Position numbers and translations under genes: made by a program
Part shown: one piece after another, positions 50,120 through 61,507 of the stretch
How the letters are laid out: the number at the start of each line of letters is the position of its first letter
Position numbering within the stretch: the stretch's first letter is position 1
Notes under the pieces: generated by a model
Seen by the model: only the letters and a program-made list of their open reading frames with translations
What the model was told of the DNA's origin: nothing
Databases searched by the model: none
Source of the DNA: Centroberyx gerrardi
Lineage: Eukaryota; Chordata; Actinopteri; Beryciformes; Berycidae
Length of the DNA: 64,000 bases
NCBI RefSeq assembly: GCF_048128805.1
Contig: NC_136010.1
Coordinates: 19,720,980-19,784,979, forward strand
Direction: 5' to 3'

Positions 50120-53100
50120 CCTCTCTCTCTCACACACACACACACACACAATAGCCAAGTTTTTGATCTTACTAAAAGGAAATGCTGCATTCCCTTCACT
50201 GACATCCACAGACAAATATAATCCATTGCCCATAAATGATCCATTGCCCTTATTTAATCAATTTAATTTTTTCTGTGATTCCATTTGCTGTCGAAGTAGG
50301 CAGAACATTTACAACCATGTGTTGCTTATCTTTTAGGAGGGAAAATGTCTTTATGTGGTGCTGCTGATGGCTATGTTTTGGTGCACAGAGGCCCTTCCTC
50401 TGGCTGTCACTGCAATGCTTCCAGTCTGCCTCTTTCCGACAATGGGAATTCTTCCATCCAAAAAGGTCTGCCCGCAGTACTTCCTCGATACCAATTTTCT
50501 CTTCCTCAGCGGTCTTGTGATGGCATCAGCTATTGAGGAATGGGGCCTGCACCGCAGAATTGCCCTGAAGGTCCTTAAAATTGTTGGAGTAAAGCCAGCC
50601 TGGTGAGGAAACACCTTCGAATCTATTGGAGGGCCGTTTGAGCAAGAATGCTCCTTAATTCAAAAAAAGCAAATCTTCCCTGTCAGCAATCATAATAACG
50701 CTCATTCAAGATTGTGTATCGCATTATGTTCCCAGGCTTATATTGGGAATGATGATGACCTCGTCCTTCCTGTCCATGTGGCTTAGCAACACTGCCACCA
50801 CTGCCATGATGCTTCCTATCGCTAATGCCATCCTGGAGAGTCTGTTTGGCGACCTGGAGACCCTGAAAAAGAATTGCAAATGCACTGAGGATCCTGAGAA
50901 TGATATAATAAATGGTAACTCGTGTTTGTTGCTTAGAATTTATATCTAACAAGGAATCAAGCAAGGCTAAGACTGCGATCTCACACTGAGGCACTGTCTC
51001 ACATTTAATCTGAACTCCTACTCACCCCATTAATACAATCACCTCTAAAACTCAGCGTAATTACTCAAGTCAAAGGTCCAAAGTGTATTAAGCCAGGATG
51101 ACTTTACTTTAAAATTGTATCCACACCTACTGTTTACAAAAATGTCCACCAAAGATAGTTGTATTGTTCTAACCTTGTCTGCATGAGCATTTAATATGTA
51201 ATCCAGGATGTGAACTTTGTACACAACTTGTTCCAACACATTTAGCTCTTGGATGCAAAGTCAATACTCAACTGGTAATTGATTGATGATGTTAGACTGC
51301 TTTCAAGTCATATATTAAATACCAAATCTCTGCCAGCAGCCCCCTAAGAAAGCTGAAACTCAGAATTTGACTCATGTTTATGCAATACAAACATCACCTC
51401 TCTTTTTGAATGTAAAGCTGCGTGTAAACCTGACAACTTTTTTGCTTCAATTTCTTTCAGGTCAATCTACTGTAAAGATGCATTCACTGCCCTCAGAAAA
51501 ACAAATACTATCAATAGACGGGTAAGAAGAACGTAAATAAGTTCGAAATTTGACTCAACGCTTGACATTTACCAAATCATATGTGGTATTGTCACACCTC
51601 AAAGGCTAACTCAAAGGCTAAGATGGTGTGTTGATGGTGTTGTTAAAAGCGTGTTTAACACCTTCACATCTTAAACTCTACAGATGACAATTAGCAGTTT
51701 GCCAACTCTGGCGGAGTTCATGTAATTGCCCACTGTCCCTGTTAAATGAACAAATAGATAAACAAATGTCTTCAAAAATTCAAAAGGATGGATGGGACGG
51801 AGCCGAGCGAAGGGAGGACAGCCGAGGAAATCCGGTCAGAGTCGGAGTATCAGATGAGGGTGTGGAAGGGATTCTTGATCTGCATCCCTTATGCGGCCAG
51901 TATTGGAGGGACAGCCACTCTGACAGGCACCGCACCAAACCTCATCCTCATTGGACAGCTCAAGAGGTATCGTGTTTACAAGACATTTGTTCATCATTGT
52001 CCAACATATTCTGAAATAGCACAGACAGCACCTTGGATAACTTAACTGGCAAAGTTGTGTTTCCACTGCATAAACACTACTCTGTTCTTTTACAGCTATT
52101 TTCCAGACTGTGACGTTATCAATTTTGGTTCTTGGTTTGCGTTCGCCTTCCCACTCATGCTTCTCTTCCTGTTCTTGGGATGGATATGGATCGCGTTTCT
52201 CTATGGGGGATTGAACACACGGTATGGCGGTGTCAGACATTTACTCGCTGTAGATTACATAGGTTTTATTGATCATATACTGTATCAGACAGTAGATCTT
52301 AATGCATTAATGGTATTGAGTACATTTACAACATTTCTGTTGATATCCATTACTAATAGTATACTGCTCTACAAAGGCAACCAGCAGTAACAAATTTGTG
52401 TGTGTTTTAAAGGCCAAAGGTCCTGACTGGGGTTAGAATTTAATATTAAAATAAATTATACCCATAAAGGCTTTTAAATGATATACAGTCCACTTCTGTA
52501 CCAACAATACTTTTGTCAGGGCAGGAGATAACTTTAAATTTGTCAAATTTCTCAGTTTCACTGATGTTTGTAATTTGTAGGGCAGCAGAGTCATGATTCT
52601 AATTTTCATTTTGAAATATGAAATATGGAGCAATACTAGAGATGAAGGTTCTCTCGTTTTCTTTTTGAAATCCTTGTCACACAGTTTCCACACTGTATCA
52701 ATGTACGACTGTACCTGTGTCACCTTTTTATTTCCCGCAGACTGTGTATCAAGAAGGAGGACCAAAGAGCACAAGCAGAAGCCAGAGCCAAGGCTGTGAT
52801 AGATGAAGACTACAGAAAGCTCGGGCCCATAAAGTGAGGACTCCTGTATGTCTTCAAATCTCATGCAATAGAGGGTGAATGAATACGTTTGCATCGCAGA
52901 GCCTTTCACTGACACTTATTTTACATGCTTCATTTCAGTTTTGCAGAGGGAGCGATCTCTTTCTTTTTTGTATTGTTTGCCATTCTCCTGTTCACAAGAG
53001 ATCCCAAATTTGTCACTGGCTGGTCTGTGTTTTTTGACAAAGGGTAAGAAAGGCATGCTTAATGGAAACATGCAATAGTTTGTCTGTACTTTGCTTCTTA

Positions 53101-56100
53101 TCATACGCATACTGCTTGAAATTTAGTACAAAATCTATATATTTAGTTACCTATTAATTCTCTCCCGCCTCCTCTCGGTGTCCTGCAGGTACGTCTCCGA
53201 TGCGGTCACTGGTGTGATCATTGTCTCAATACTGTTCTTCTTCCCGTCCCAGAAACCATCTCTTAGCTGGTGGTTCAACCCCCAAGGTCAGTAGGGGAAA
53301 CGTCAGACTTGACAAACACTATGAACTCTGAACTCTCAAACACCACACCTCTAGGAGAATAAACTGGTTTACGAGACACAGGACTGATCTAAATTCTGAT
53401 TAATCATCTAATTCTAATTATTCAATTATTATGAATTACTATAATAATTAGATTTGCATGGCACCTTTAGTGCTATACAAATTTAATTATTATTATTAAT
53501 TATGTTTGTATGGCACTTTTCTTAACAAAGTTACAAAGAAATAGAAAATTGGAACAAAGTAAGCATATCATCCAACATGAGCTATAATAAGGGAAACAAA
53601 CAGTTAGCAGTATCTTTTCCATTGTGTTTTCGAATCAAATCTAGACAGTCAAAAGTTAATATTGATGACCAAGTAGTATGAAAAGTTAAAAGACATTTAG
53701 TGCAGAACTTGTATGGCGGTTATTGCAAAGTATTGAAAGTAAGCTGAGGAATGTTAATGCTGCAGATTAGGGAGTCTGAGTAGTTTAGCGGTGGGAGGCG
53801 AGACTGTGGTCTCTCTGTTTCTGTGATTTTATTAATCTCTCAGAACTATGTTGCCACACTTGTTTGTGCGTGTCTCTGTGCGCACGTTTGTGTTTGTGTG
53901 TGTTGGTGACAGTGTGTGTGACTGTGTATGCTATGTTCAGCTGGTCAAACAAACCACTGGACTTGGATGCAAGAGAAAAAAAAATAAACAAGTCAGAGGG
54001 TTCATTTTCCCTCTCGGACAATGTATGTGAATTTTAAGATTAACGTTTTCCATTTTCTAATCCTATCTCATATGTCTCAAATTCTATCTAATGATTTAAA
54101 AATGAAACTAGCTATTTAAGGTTTACAGCCCTGTGTGGCTGTAAACCAAATGCACCTATATGCGGCAAGTGAAAGAAACACAGTTTATACTGAAGTGCAG
54201 TTTTGAACTACCTGTAGTTTACTTGAGTAATGCTTTTGCTCCAGTACATTTCAAAGCAAATATCTTACCTGTCATTCAGGTACATCTAATATCTGCAGTC
54301 TCTAGGTACTTTGAAACAAAACATTGTGCATATAAAACGATCATGTTCATAAAAATAACAGACTTTTTGATTTTGACATTGAACCAGCTAGAACTCTACC
54401 ATCAATCCCTTATCTTAAGATAAATGAATGATTATAAACACTTCCCAGGACTGAAACACCAGGGCTTTATAGTGAATTACACTTTTATTTTTGATACTTA
54501 TAAGTATATAATTATATTTAATATCAAATACATGAATTGAAGACTTTTACTTTTTTTAAGTACTGTTTTGTTCAGGTGTTTCTCCTTTCATTTGAGTAAA
54601 GGATGTGTGTCTTCTTCCACCACTGATTTTACATAGATGGTTAATTCAGTGTCCAATAATGATGCAAAACATCTGTCTGCAAACGTTTCTCCTCAGCTTC
54701 AAATACTCCTTATGTTCCTCTCTTATCTTGGAAGAAAGCCCAGGATTGTGTACCATGGAATATTATTCTGTTGCTCGGCGGCGGCTTCGCTATGGCCAAA
54801 GGGTGTGAGGTAAATTTGTAGAATTTGTATTTTAGAGATCAAAACAGAACACTGTAATTACTGTCATAGAACAGTTCCCGTAAAATTATAGTTTCTGTGG
54901 TTATTACAATTCAGTTGTTTGATAATGAGTTTTGTTGGAATTAACTCCAATTAGTGGAGTTTGCATGTTCTCCTGTGTTTGTTTGGATTTTGTGATGGTT
55001 TGGTTTCCTCCCACAGTTCAGAGTCATGCAGGTCAGGTGGATTGGAGACTCTAAATTTCCCACAGGTGTGAATGTTTGTGGGACCCAAGGAAGGCGAGTG
55101 GTCACTGAGGAGGCAACTAATGGGGATACTAATTAATGAATAAATAAATAAACTGGAAAGGCACATTATAACACAATGTGCCTTTCCACTCCACTGTTGG
55201 CTGTGTTCTGCTCTGCGCTGTTTTGGACTGTTCTCTACTTTGGTTTATTATATTGTGATTTGCTGTGTGACCTTTGACCTGATCCTGTGGCATGCTGCAG
55301 GAGTCTGGACTTGCCTCCTGGATCGGCGGCCACCTCCAGCCTCTGGCCCAGGTCCCTCCTGGTGCAGCTGTGATGTTGATTACAGCTTTCCTGGCCTGTT
55401 TCACTGAATTCGCCAGCAACACTGCCACAATCATCATATTTTTGCCCGTCATCGCTGAGCTGGTAAGAGCATGCAGTTTGTTTCTGACAGGATGGCTATA
55501 GGGTCAGACTGTTTTCAGCAGTCTGCAGTCTGCTGGTGATATGGTACTGTAGCACTCAAAAGTAAGTAAGTAAGTAAAACTTTATTTGTATAACACTTTT
55601 TTAAACACACAGTTACAAAGTGCTTTACAGAGACAGAAGAGAAAAAAAAAATACAGATATTAATACACACAACATTCAAGCATATGATAAAAACAAGAGG
55701 ACATTAATAACTATAAAGCATGCAGAGTAAAATAAAAATAAAAATAGCAGCATAAGGCATAAGGCATCGTAAGCACCAGAAACGCATTATGATTGGATTC
55801 TGATCAAATCAGTACATCACACCCATATCAGCCAAATCATAAAGTACAAGAACATGCTGTGTGAAGTTTACTGACGTCACATTACTGAAGATAACATTTT
55901 TCAAATGGTTATCTCTTTGGAGTCACCAACGTGCAAAGATGCCTATAGTGCAGCTTTAATAACTTTATTTGTACAATAAATTTGGCACAACTGTATCTTG
56001 AGTAATATAAGCTTGGAATAGTTTAATATATAATACCAGTATGGCCTACATCTCTCTCAAACTGCACAGTGACAGAGATGTCAGTTCAGGCTCTGTGAAA

Positions 56101-59100
56101 TTAAGCAAGAGAAACTTCCATAAACTGCGCTGTCTCCATCTTTACATCTCATGGCTGGAGGGTGATTATTTATTTATGTATTTATTTATTTGTTTGTGTG
56201 TTTTGGATACATTGGGAATTAGACTCAAAAGGTAATAATAAGTGAACTATGTATTTATACTGTGCTTGAGCTCACCCAACTAAAATGTTATTGAGAGGTA
56301 CTGAAGAGGCTTGATATCAGCTTTGTCTGGAGGAAAGGTTGAATTGTATTATGATTGTATTGATTAACCTTTTGTAAAAGTGAATCACTATAGTTCAACC
56401 CTGTTATTAGATCAAACATTTACATTATTTAATAACTGTACAAATTTAGAATGACTTTTCTCTTTTGATAAAATTGAGTATTTAATGCAAATGCCATGGG
56501 AAAAAAATAATACATTTTGATAATAATAATAAAATGTGACAAGTCTTGGAGGTGAATATTACAGATTCATGATGTATTATAATGTAACGTAATTTCCTGA
56601 TGTGATTATAATGCACTTTGAATGCCTCATAGTACAGTTCAAGTTTCACTTGTCACCTGTGGAGGTCCAAATCTGACATTATTCAATTGCAATCATTAAA
56701 TCGAATTGCTTTCATTTCCCAAATATGTGCCCATAATGAATGACAAAATAACAATTAAAATTCAATCATCCAATTTTCCATGTTGGAAAATGCATTATTA
56801 CTGCCAAAATTAAAATTAAAATGAAAACTCCATTGACATGTTGTTTTTTATGTACTCCGAAGCGTAAACCTGCCGTATTTAACAAGTACAGAACCTGTAC
56901 AGGCCCCACCACGCGTGTGTTGACTTCCACTAGCTGCGGCCACACTGACCCGTCGGAGAACGGACAGAGTTATTGATTTCTGTCCGTTGGGCTGTTTGGG
57001 AACGTCAACATGGTGGAGAGGCAGAAATACAGCAGCCTAGCTTCGCTCATAAGGGAGCTACTTCATAGAAAAAAGAAGAAGCAGACTATACAGTATAAAT
57101 TAAATAAGAAACTGACCTGGAAAACCTCCAGTCATCCCACCATTATACCAGGCTTTCTCCGTTTTATCTTTATTTGGTTGTACCGTTGTGTCTGTGATCA
57201 CCACTATTTCTTCCAAAACAAACGTAGGAACGCCTCTGATTGTCAACACATGGTGACGAATCCGTCTGTCCAGAAAAAGTTCAACTGGGTTGAACTTTCT
57301 GTCCGTCAAAACGGATGGAAGGCTGACTGAGACGGACCGTCATCAGTCCTGCCGGACAACGGACTGCTCTTATTGAAAATGAACTGAAATAAACGGAGAC
57401 GGAACCTCCTTGAGACGACAGACACAATGGATCAGTGTCGCCGCAGCTAACGTAACTTAAATACCACAGGTGATAAAGTTACCTGTCGTTAAAGTTGGTA
57501 GGGCGGCACAAGACGTGGATTTCTGTAAATTAACGGCGGAGAGTGATCTGTGTGTGGGAGCAATCGGTTAAATCACCTATTCCACTACGTATGCCACTGA
57601 CGTCACTTCAATACCACAATAAGTCACCAACCGTTAAGGTCTGCAGGACAGCAGAAGACGTGGATCTGTAAATCAGCGGAGAGTGGGGCTCTGTGGCATT
57701 TATCAGTGTGTGAGACTCAATGGCATTTAGCCCATAGGCGAGAGGCCAACTGTTAGTCAAACAGACTAAGAGAGACATGTGTTTGACTGCCTGACCTGAG
57801 TGTGCCTCCTTGTTGTCTCGGCAGCATCATGGGAAAAGGGAATTGAATGTTACATAATCAGCTCTGCCATCTGTTGGTATGCAGAATGCCCACACAGAAC
57901 AAAATGTTATCATGGTGTTAGGGTTCGGCCAGGATGGTGAAGAAGAATTGGATTATTGAGTTTTAATTGTTATTTTGTTACACATTGTGCACATACATAT
58001 ATATGGGAAATTAAATTGCAATTTAATGATTTCAGTTGAATAATGTCAGATATGGACTTCCATAGTCATCACATCAGAATATATGTGTGAAATATAATGT
58101 GTTGGTGAAGATGACAGTCATGTAGACAAACAGGTAGACAGACACTACAAAGTCATAAGGAACCGGATTGGGAACTGGATTTGTTTCTGCCCTATACACT
58201 GAGATATACTTCATATGACCTTCTGACCTTTATTGCAAGAGTTTAACAAGCTTACTAAGCCTTTCACTAAGGCTTAGTAAGCTTGTTAAACTCTTGCAAT
58301 AAATGTTGTATATGTTTGGGTGCCTGTTGGACATTAACTGCTGTTGTCAGTAATCATTATCTGAGGTTTTTGTACCTTGTATCAGTGCCTATGCTGCAAT
58401 ATTGTTAAGACTACCCACTCAGAAACCCCTTTAGAAGATGTATAGGAGATTTGGTGAGTGTATTCTAAGTTCTCATTCAAAGTTAAAACCTTGATAGCAA
58501 ACAGGATTCTTTATTCAGAGTGGCGAGTCATTGCCTATTCACTTTCCAGCCTTCCCCCTGGAAAATCTCACCCAGAGAGTCTGTCATCAGTGCTTAATTT
58601 GTAAATTATGAGGTCCCGGAACACCATAATATACGTCTATACAGTGCACACTTCTATGTCTATGGTATTAATTATATCATATCTTAAAAAACATTTTTCT
58701 ATTTTCGTTTGTCTCTGTAGGCTATACACGTTTCAGTGAACCCGCTCTATTTCATGATGCCGGCAACAATCGGATGTTCGTTTGCCTTCATGCTGCCAGT
58801 GTCCACGCCGCCCAACTCCATCGCCTTCGCATCCGGGCATCTCATGGTGAAAGACATGGTAAGGTCCTTCCATCGACACGCGAGAAGGACTGACACTGAA
58901 GTATGTTACAAATTGCAGTATAATAGTCTACCTATTCCCATCTTTTCGCTCCGTGTCTTTTCAGGTGAAAACTGGCTTTGTCATGAACATCCTGGGTGTC
59001 CTGTCAGTTTCTCTGGCCATGAACACATGGGGCATCGCCATGTTCAACCTGGACTCCTATCCAGACTGGGCTCACCCCACCAACGTGTCCAGCGCCTTGA

Positions 59101-59147
59101 TTGACGTGCACATCCCGTCTGTCCCGGCACTCAACGCTACTCTCTGA
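48396..59147 (+). CDS. slc13a3: Na+/dicarboxylate cotransporter NaDC3 (13 exons)
   Basis: Plasma-membrane carrier that couples several Na+ to uptake of succinate, alpha-ketoglutarate and N-acetylaspartate in kidney, brain and liver. Exons: 48396-48503, 50337-50602, 50736-50914, 51461-51521, 51787-51966, 52096-52221, 52741-52833, 52939-53043, 53189-53286, 54697-54809, 55301-55462, 58721-58858, 58965-59147. All joins agree in phase and give 603 residues; human NaDC3 is 602. The ATG at 48396 ([16 protein letters not shown]) fits the human start. An upstream in-frame ATG (48327) would add 23 unlike residues. The substrate- and Na+-binding SNT motifs are present in both halves: [13 protein letters not shown] (exon 3) and [14 protein letters not shown] (exon 11). 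The SLC13 signature [14 protein letters not shown] is in exon 12. [17 protein letters not shown] and RPSL-type wording favour NaDC3 over NaDC1. The C-terminus ends in sequon NATL. It lies head-to-tail with ocstamp, as in human 20q13. Confidence 0.96.
48677..48782. repeat. (GTTT)n ... (AAAC)n foldback
   Basis: GTTTGTTTGTTTGTTTG on the left and its complement (CAAA)n on the right enclose about 65 bp of AT-rich sequence, so the two tracts can pair as a stem of 17 or more bp. Confidence 0.8.
50085..50150. repeat. (CTGT)n(CT)n(CA)n compound microsatellite
   Basis: Three repeat types in tandem inside slc13a3 intron 1, in the same CT-then-CA order as at 16.93 kb and 46.14 kb. Confidence 0.9.
53440..53560. 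repeat. Fish interspersed-repeat fragment (GTATGGCACTTTT type)
   Basis: GTTTGTATGGCACTTTTCTT followed by AACAAAGTTACAAAGAAAT matches, with decay, the block at 55.57-55.65 kb (TTTGTATAACACTTTTTTAA, CAGTTACAAAGTGC). Such blocks are the 3' tails of common fish retroposons. The family was not determined. Confidence 0.5.
54120..54635. repeat. Common teleost non-autonomous interspersed repeat
   Basis: It begins near an 11-bp hairpin (GGTTTACAGCC / GGCTGTAAACC) and includes TTGCTCCAGTACATTTCAAA and TTTTTGATACTTATAAGT. It closes with GAGTAAAGGATGTGTGTCTT and CTTCCACCACTG. The closing block is the hallmark of a repeat family scattered through spiny-rayed fish genomes. It is non-coding. The exact class (a DNA element is likely) and its boundaries are uncertain. 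Confidence 0.6.
54945..55100 (+). repeat. Common teleost repeat fragment (CTCCCACAG...CATGCAGG type)
   Basis: GTTTGCATGTTCTCCTGTGT, TTTCCTCCCACAGTTCAGAG, CATGCAGGTCAGGTGGATTG and GAGACTCTAAATTTCCCACA appear in the order known from a very abundant fish repeat. Only this part is present, in slc13a3 intron 10. Confidence 0.65.
55563..55650. repeat. Fish retroposon tail with (AAGT)n
   Basis: (TAAG)n then ACTTTATTTGTATAACACTT, CACAGTTACAAAGTGCTTTA and an A-rich run. A related but more decayed block lies at 53.44-53.56 kb. Confidence 0.55.
56900..57700. repeat. Unclassified CG-richer block with internal inverted and direct repeats
   Basis: Inside slc13a3 intron 11. It has many CGGA/TCCG words (ACGGACAGA and TCTGTCCGT form a 9-bp stem at 56.96-56.99 kb; more CCGTC/GACGG words follow to 57.42 kb). 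Two imperfect direct repeats of ~85-95 bp start at 57452 and 57602, sharing AATACCACA, AAGACGTGGAT, CTGTAAAT and GGCGGAGAGTG-like words. A 106-codon open frame at 57010-57330 has no recognisable domain. The composition differs from the rest of the intron and suggests a mobile-element remnant, but no termini were identified. Confidence 0.4.
58229..58303. repeat. Perfect 35-bp-arm inverted repeat
   Basis: The left arm starts at 58229 with TTTATTGCAAGAGTTTAACA and ends at 58263. The right arm, 58269-58303, is its exact reverse complement. The loop is TCACT. It lies in slc13a3 intron 11 and would form a 35-bp stem in RNA without a mismatch. Confidence 0.97.
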
Positions 59148-60400
59148 TTACGCACCCAATCTCAAAGTGATGATAGAGAAAGTATCAGCGTATTGTATGA
59201 AGAGTTAACACTAAACAGGGACAAAAGTGAATATCTGTAGACGTCTATATCATATGTTAGAGCATTCTGGGAGCTTGAGCTGTTACCTGCTGTCATGCAT
59301 TTAATAAGTTTATTATACTCGACTCTCTTTTTTTGACTCTCAAGTGCTGAGAAGATTGCAACCCCTTCTGACTCATGCTGTGAACTATTAGTTTTGGCAG
59401 AGCCTTGGCTTCACTCCTGACACTTCAAGAATGCAGAGTTTAAAAACATGATGAGGCTACATTTTACTGACTGGCTTCGTAAAAACCGGACTGGAGGAAC
59501 ATTTAACCCTACTGTGAAGTGCAACAGCTTGACCTCTGGTGGTGGTGAGGAGGCTTTCTGTTTGGGAACTCCTGTTAAGACTGTGCTGACATCTGCTGGT
59601 GCAATGAGAGCTGACTGTCCTTAGATATTACACACCTTTGTGAATAATTCCTTAAAGATGTTTTATTGTTTTTGTTGAAATCACTGAGAGATCATGTTAC
59701 TCATTCTTATATTATATGGCACACGTTTAGTTGCCAAAGCCTTGGTTTGAATGGGTTTTTTTTTTTTTTTCGGCAATCATAATGAAATAACATGTAAACA
59801 ATGAATCTGAATCTTTTCTACTTTAGCGTATGAATCTTGCCCAATGAATGTGTAAGTTAATTACAAACTGATTTGCATTATATAACACTTGTTACCTCTC
59901 AAATAAATTGTTTGAGTTTGCACTATGATCATTTGTGGTGTCTGTATTTGCCTTTCAGTACTGGAAGTGTAAGAAGTTAATTGAGGGTGAATGTTAAGAA
60001 AAGGAATTTATATCAGCTTCTTTATAACAGTTTGATCCTGTTTTTCATCATTGAGGACACTGATATACTACAGCAAAATAGCAACCAGCGACCAAATTCA
60101 ACCTTCAGTCCTCAGGTTTATATTAGTTGTAGCTGTTCATTGTCAGACAGCTGCACTGAAAAGACTGAAAAGACTGTCTAGAAATCCAGTACACCTCAGT
60201 CTGCTGTCATTTTAACACATTTCATCTTATGTTAAATTATGTCACACAGCAATACTAGTACCCCAACATGTAGCCCCTGTTTGAAGAGAGAGAGCGTGAG
60301 GTTGTAAATTCCTCATGACGTTTGGCGTCGTAAACTCTCTGAAGTCACAAGGCCGGCCACAATGGTTAACTTGTGCAAGACCGTGATGGTTACTCAGTGT
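59148..60400 (+). other. slc13a3: slc13a3 3' UTR and flank before ocstamp
   Basis: The 3' UTR runs to about 59.92 kb, judged by the AATAAA at 59902-59907. The remainder has no recognisable gene. Confidence 0.6.
59902..59907 (+). terminator. slc13a3: Poly(A) signal of slc13a3
   Basis: Canonical AATAAA 755 bp after the slc13a3 stop codon, followed by a GT-rich stretch (TTTGTGGTGTCTGT) suited to the downstream element. Confidence 0.6.
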
Positions 60401-60451
60401 TAGTGGGGTCGGAGCCAGAGGTCCCCCAGTGTGTAAGTGTAAAGCTGTAAA

Positions 60452-60489
60452 ATGGAGAACTCACCCAAAACCCACTATGCACTTGGACA
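60452..60489 (+). other. ocstamp: Candidate first coding exon of ocstamp
   Basis: ATG GAG AAC (peptide MENSPKTHYALG plus two bases) runs into a strong donor, GTAAGTAT, at 60490. Its phase 2 end joins in frame to the main ocstamp exon at 62107 (or 62128). It competes with the exon at 61508-61545 and either could be used. The choice cannot be made from sequence alone. Confidence 0.35.
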
Positions 60490-60782
60490 GTAAGTATCCA
60501 GTTGCCTATACAGCTTCTTTTTAATGTTGGAGATTATAAAGTAAACACTATGATTTGAACAAAAGGTGAATTTATGATATATTTTCCTTTTGAGAAGCCA
60601 GAGACAGGTTAAAATATTTATTAACCAGTTGTTACAGCATATCTAATTCACATGAATGTCTTTGCATTGATCATAACCGCAGCTGTAACCCTTCACTGCA
60701 TACTGCTTCCCTCTGGTGACATGGCATTTTCACATCCCAATATCTCTACACCACTGCACATGACAAACAAGTTACTGCGGGC

Positions 60783-60783
<1 letters not shown>

Positions 60784-60825
<42 letters not shown>
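60784..60825. repeat. (GT)n microsatellite
   Basis: About 40 bp of GT in the presumed ocstamp first intron. Confidence 0.95.
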
Positions 60826-60827
<2 letters not shown>

Positions 60828-61507
60828 CTGATATGCCTGAAAAATGTTGCTTGGAAAGTGCCCTATGAATGTGTAATATTCTTTAGTGCTTTACTAACCT
60901 TAATTCTTACCTACGTTTCCTCAAACGACAACAAAAAGTACATTTTTTTTTTGGGGGGGGGGGGATTAGTTGGTTAGATAATGTGAAACTGTCAGTTTCA
61001 TGTTAATACCACAACCAATATGAGTGTGTATGGCATAACAGGAAATGTTCTAACGAGCATGAATGCAGAATGCACAATTGTGGTTAGGTAAGATAGTGAT
61101 GTGTGAAGAGTGGGACTGTCTTGTCACTCTCACATTTAAATAAAACATTGAAGTAAACATTCTGATCACACTGACATCCATCACAATCTGCTTCTTGATT
61201 AAAAGAAACACATTACTGATTACACATGATTTACATATGTAACACCACTCTAAAATTGCACGTAACTCTTTCAACTTCCCTGTGTAATGTTGTAGCAAAG
61301 TCACCCGAGTCACACTGTGCTGGATGTGTCATGCCATGTGTCATGTACGGTGACAGGGAAAAGAACCTTTTATTTCCACGTGGGAACGGGAAGGCGAACC
61401 ACAAATACCAACATGACGGTGACTGTTCAGCAAGTTCCCCTTTTTTCCCTCAGAGTCTTCCAGCAGTTGTCAGACCTGTTCATCCAATTTATATTTTCAC
61501 AAACACA

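Larger units (their letters stand above)
48504..50336 (+). other. slc13a3: slc13a3 intron 1
   Basis: Holds a foldback of (GTTT)n and (AAAC)n at 48.68-48.78 kb, an A17 run just after it, and a (CT)n(CA)n tract at 50.09-50.15 kb. No other gene is seen. Confidence 0.85.
53287..54696 (+). other. slc13a3: slc13a3 intron 9
   Basis: The intron is largely repeat-derived: a GTATGGCACTTTT-type fragment at 53.44-53.56 kb and a longer common teleost repeat at 54.12-54.63 kb. Confidence 0.8.
55463..58720 (+). other. slc13a3: slc13a3 intron 11
   Basis: The longest intron of the gene (3.26 kb). It contains a retroposon tail at 55.56-55.65 kb, a TTTA run at 56.17-56.19 kb, an unusual block with direct repeats at 56.90-57.70 kb and a perfect hairpin at 58.23-58.30 kb. 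Confidence 0.85.

Noticed and set aside
57010-57330. Open frame of 106 codons in slc13a3 intron 11 as a gene
   Set aside because: No domain recognised and no splice or promoter support. Kept only as part of an unclassified repeat-like block.
58229-58303. A microRNA precursor
   Set aside because: The arms are perfectly paired with a tiny loop and no bulges, unlike typical vertebrate pre-miRNAs; no known miRNA seed family was recognised.
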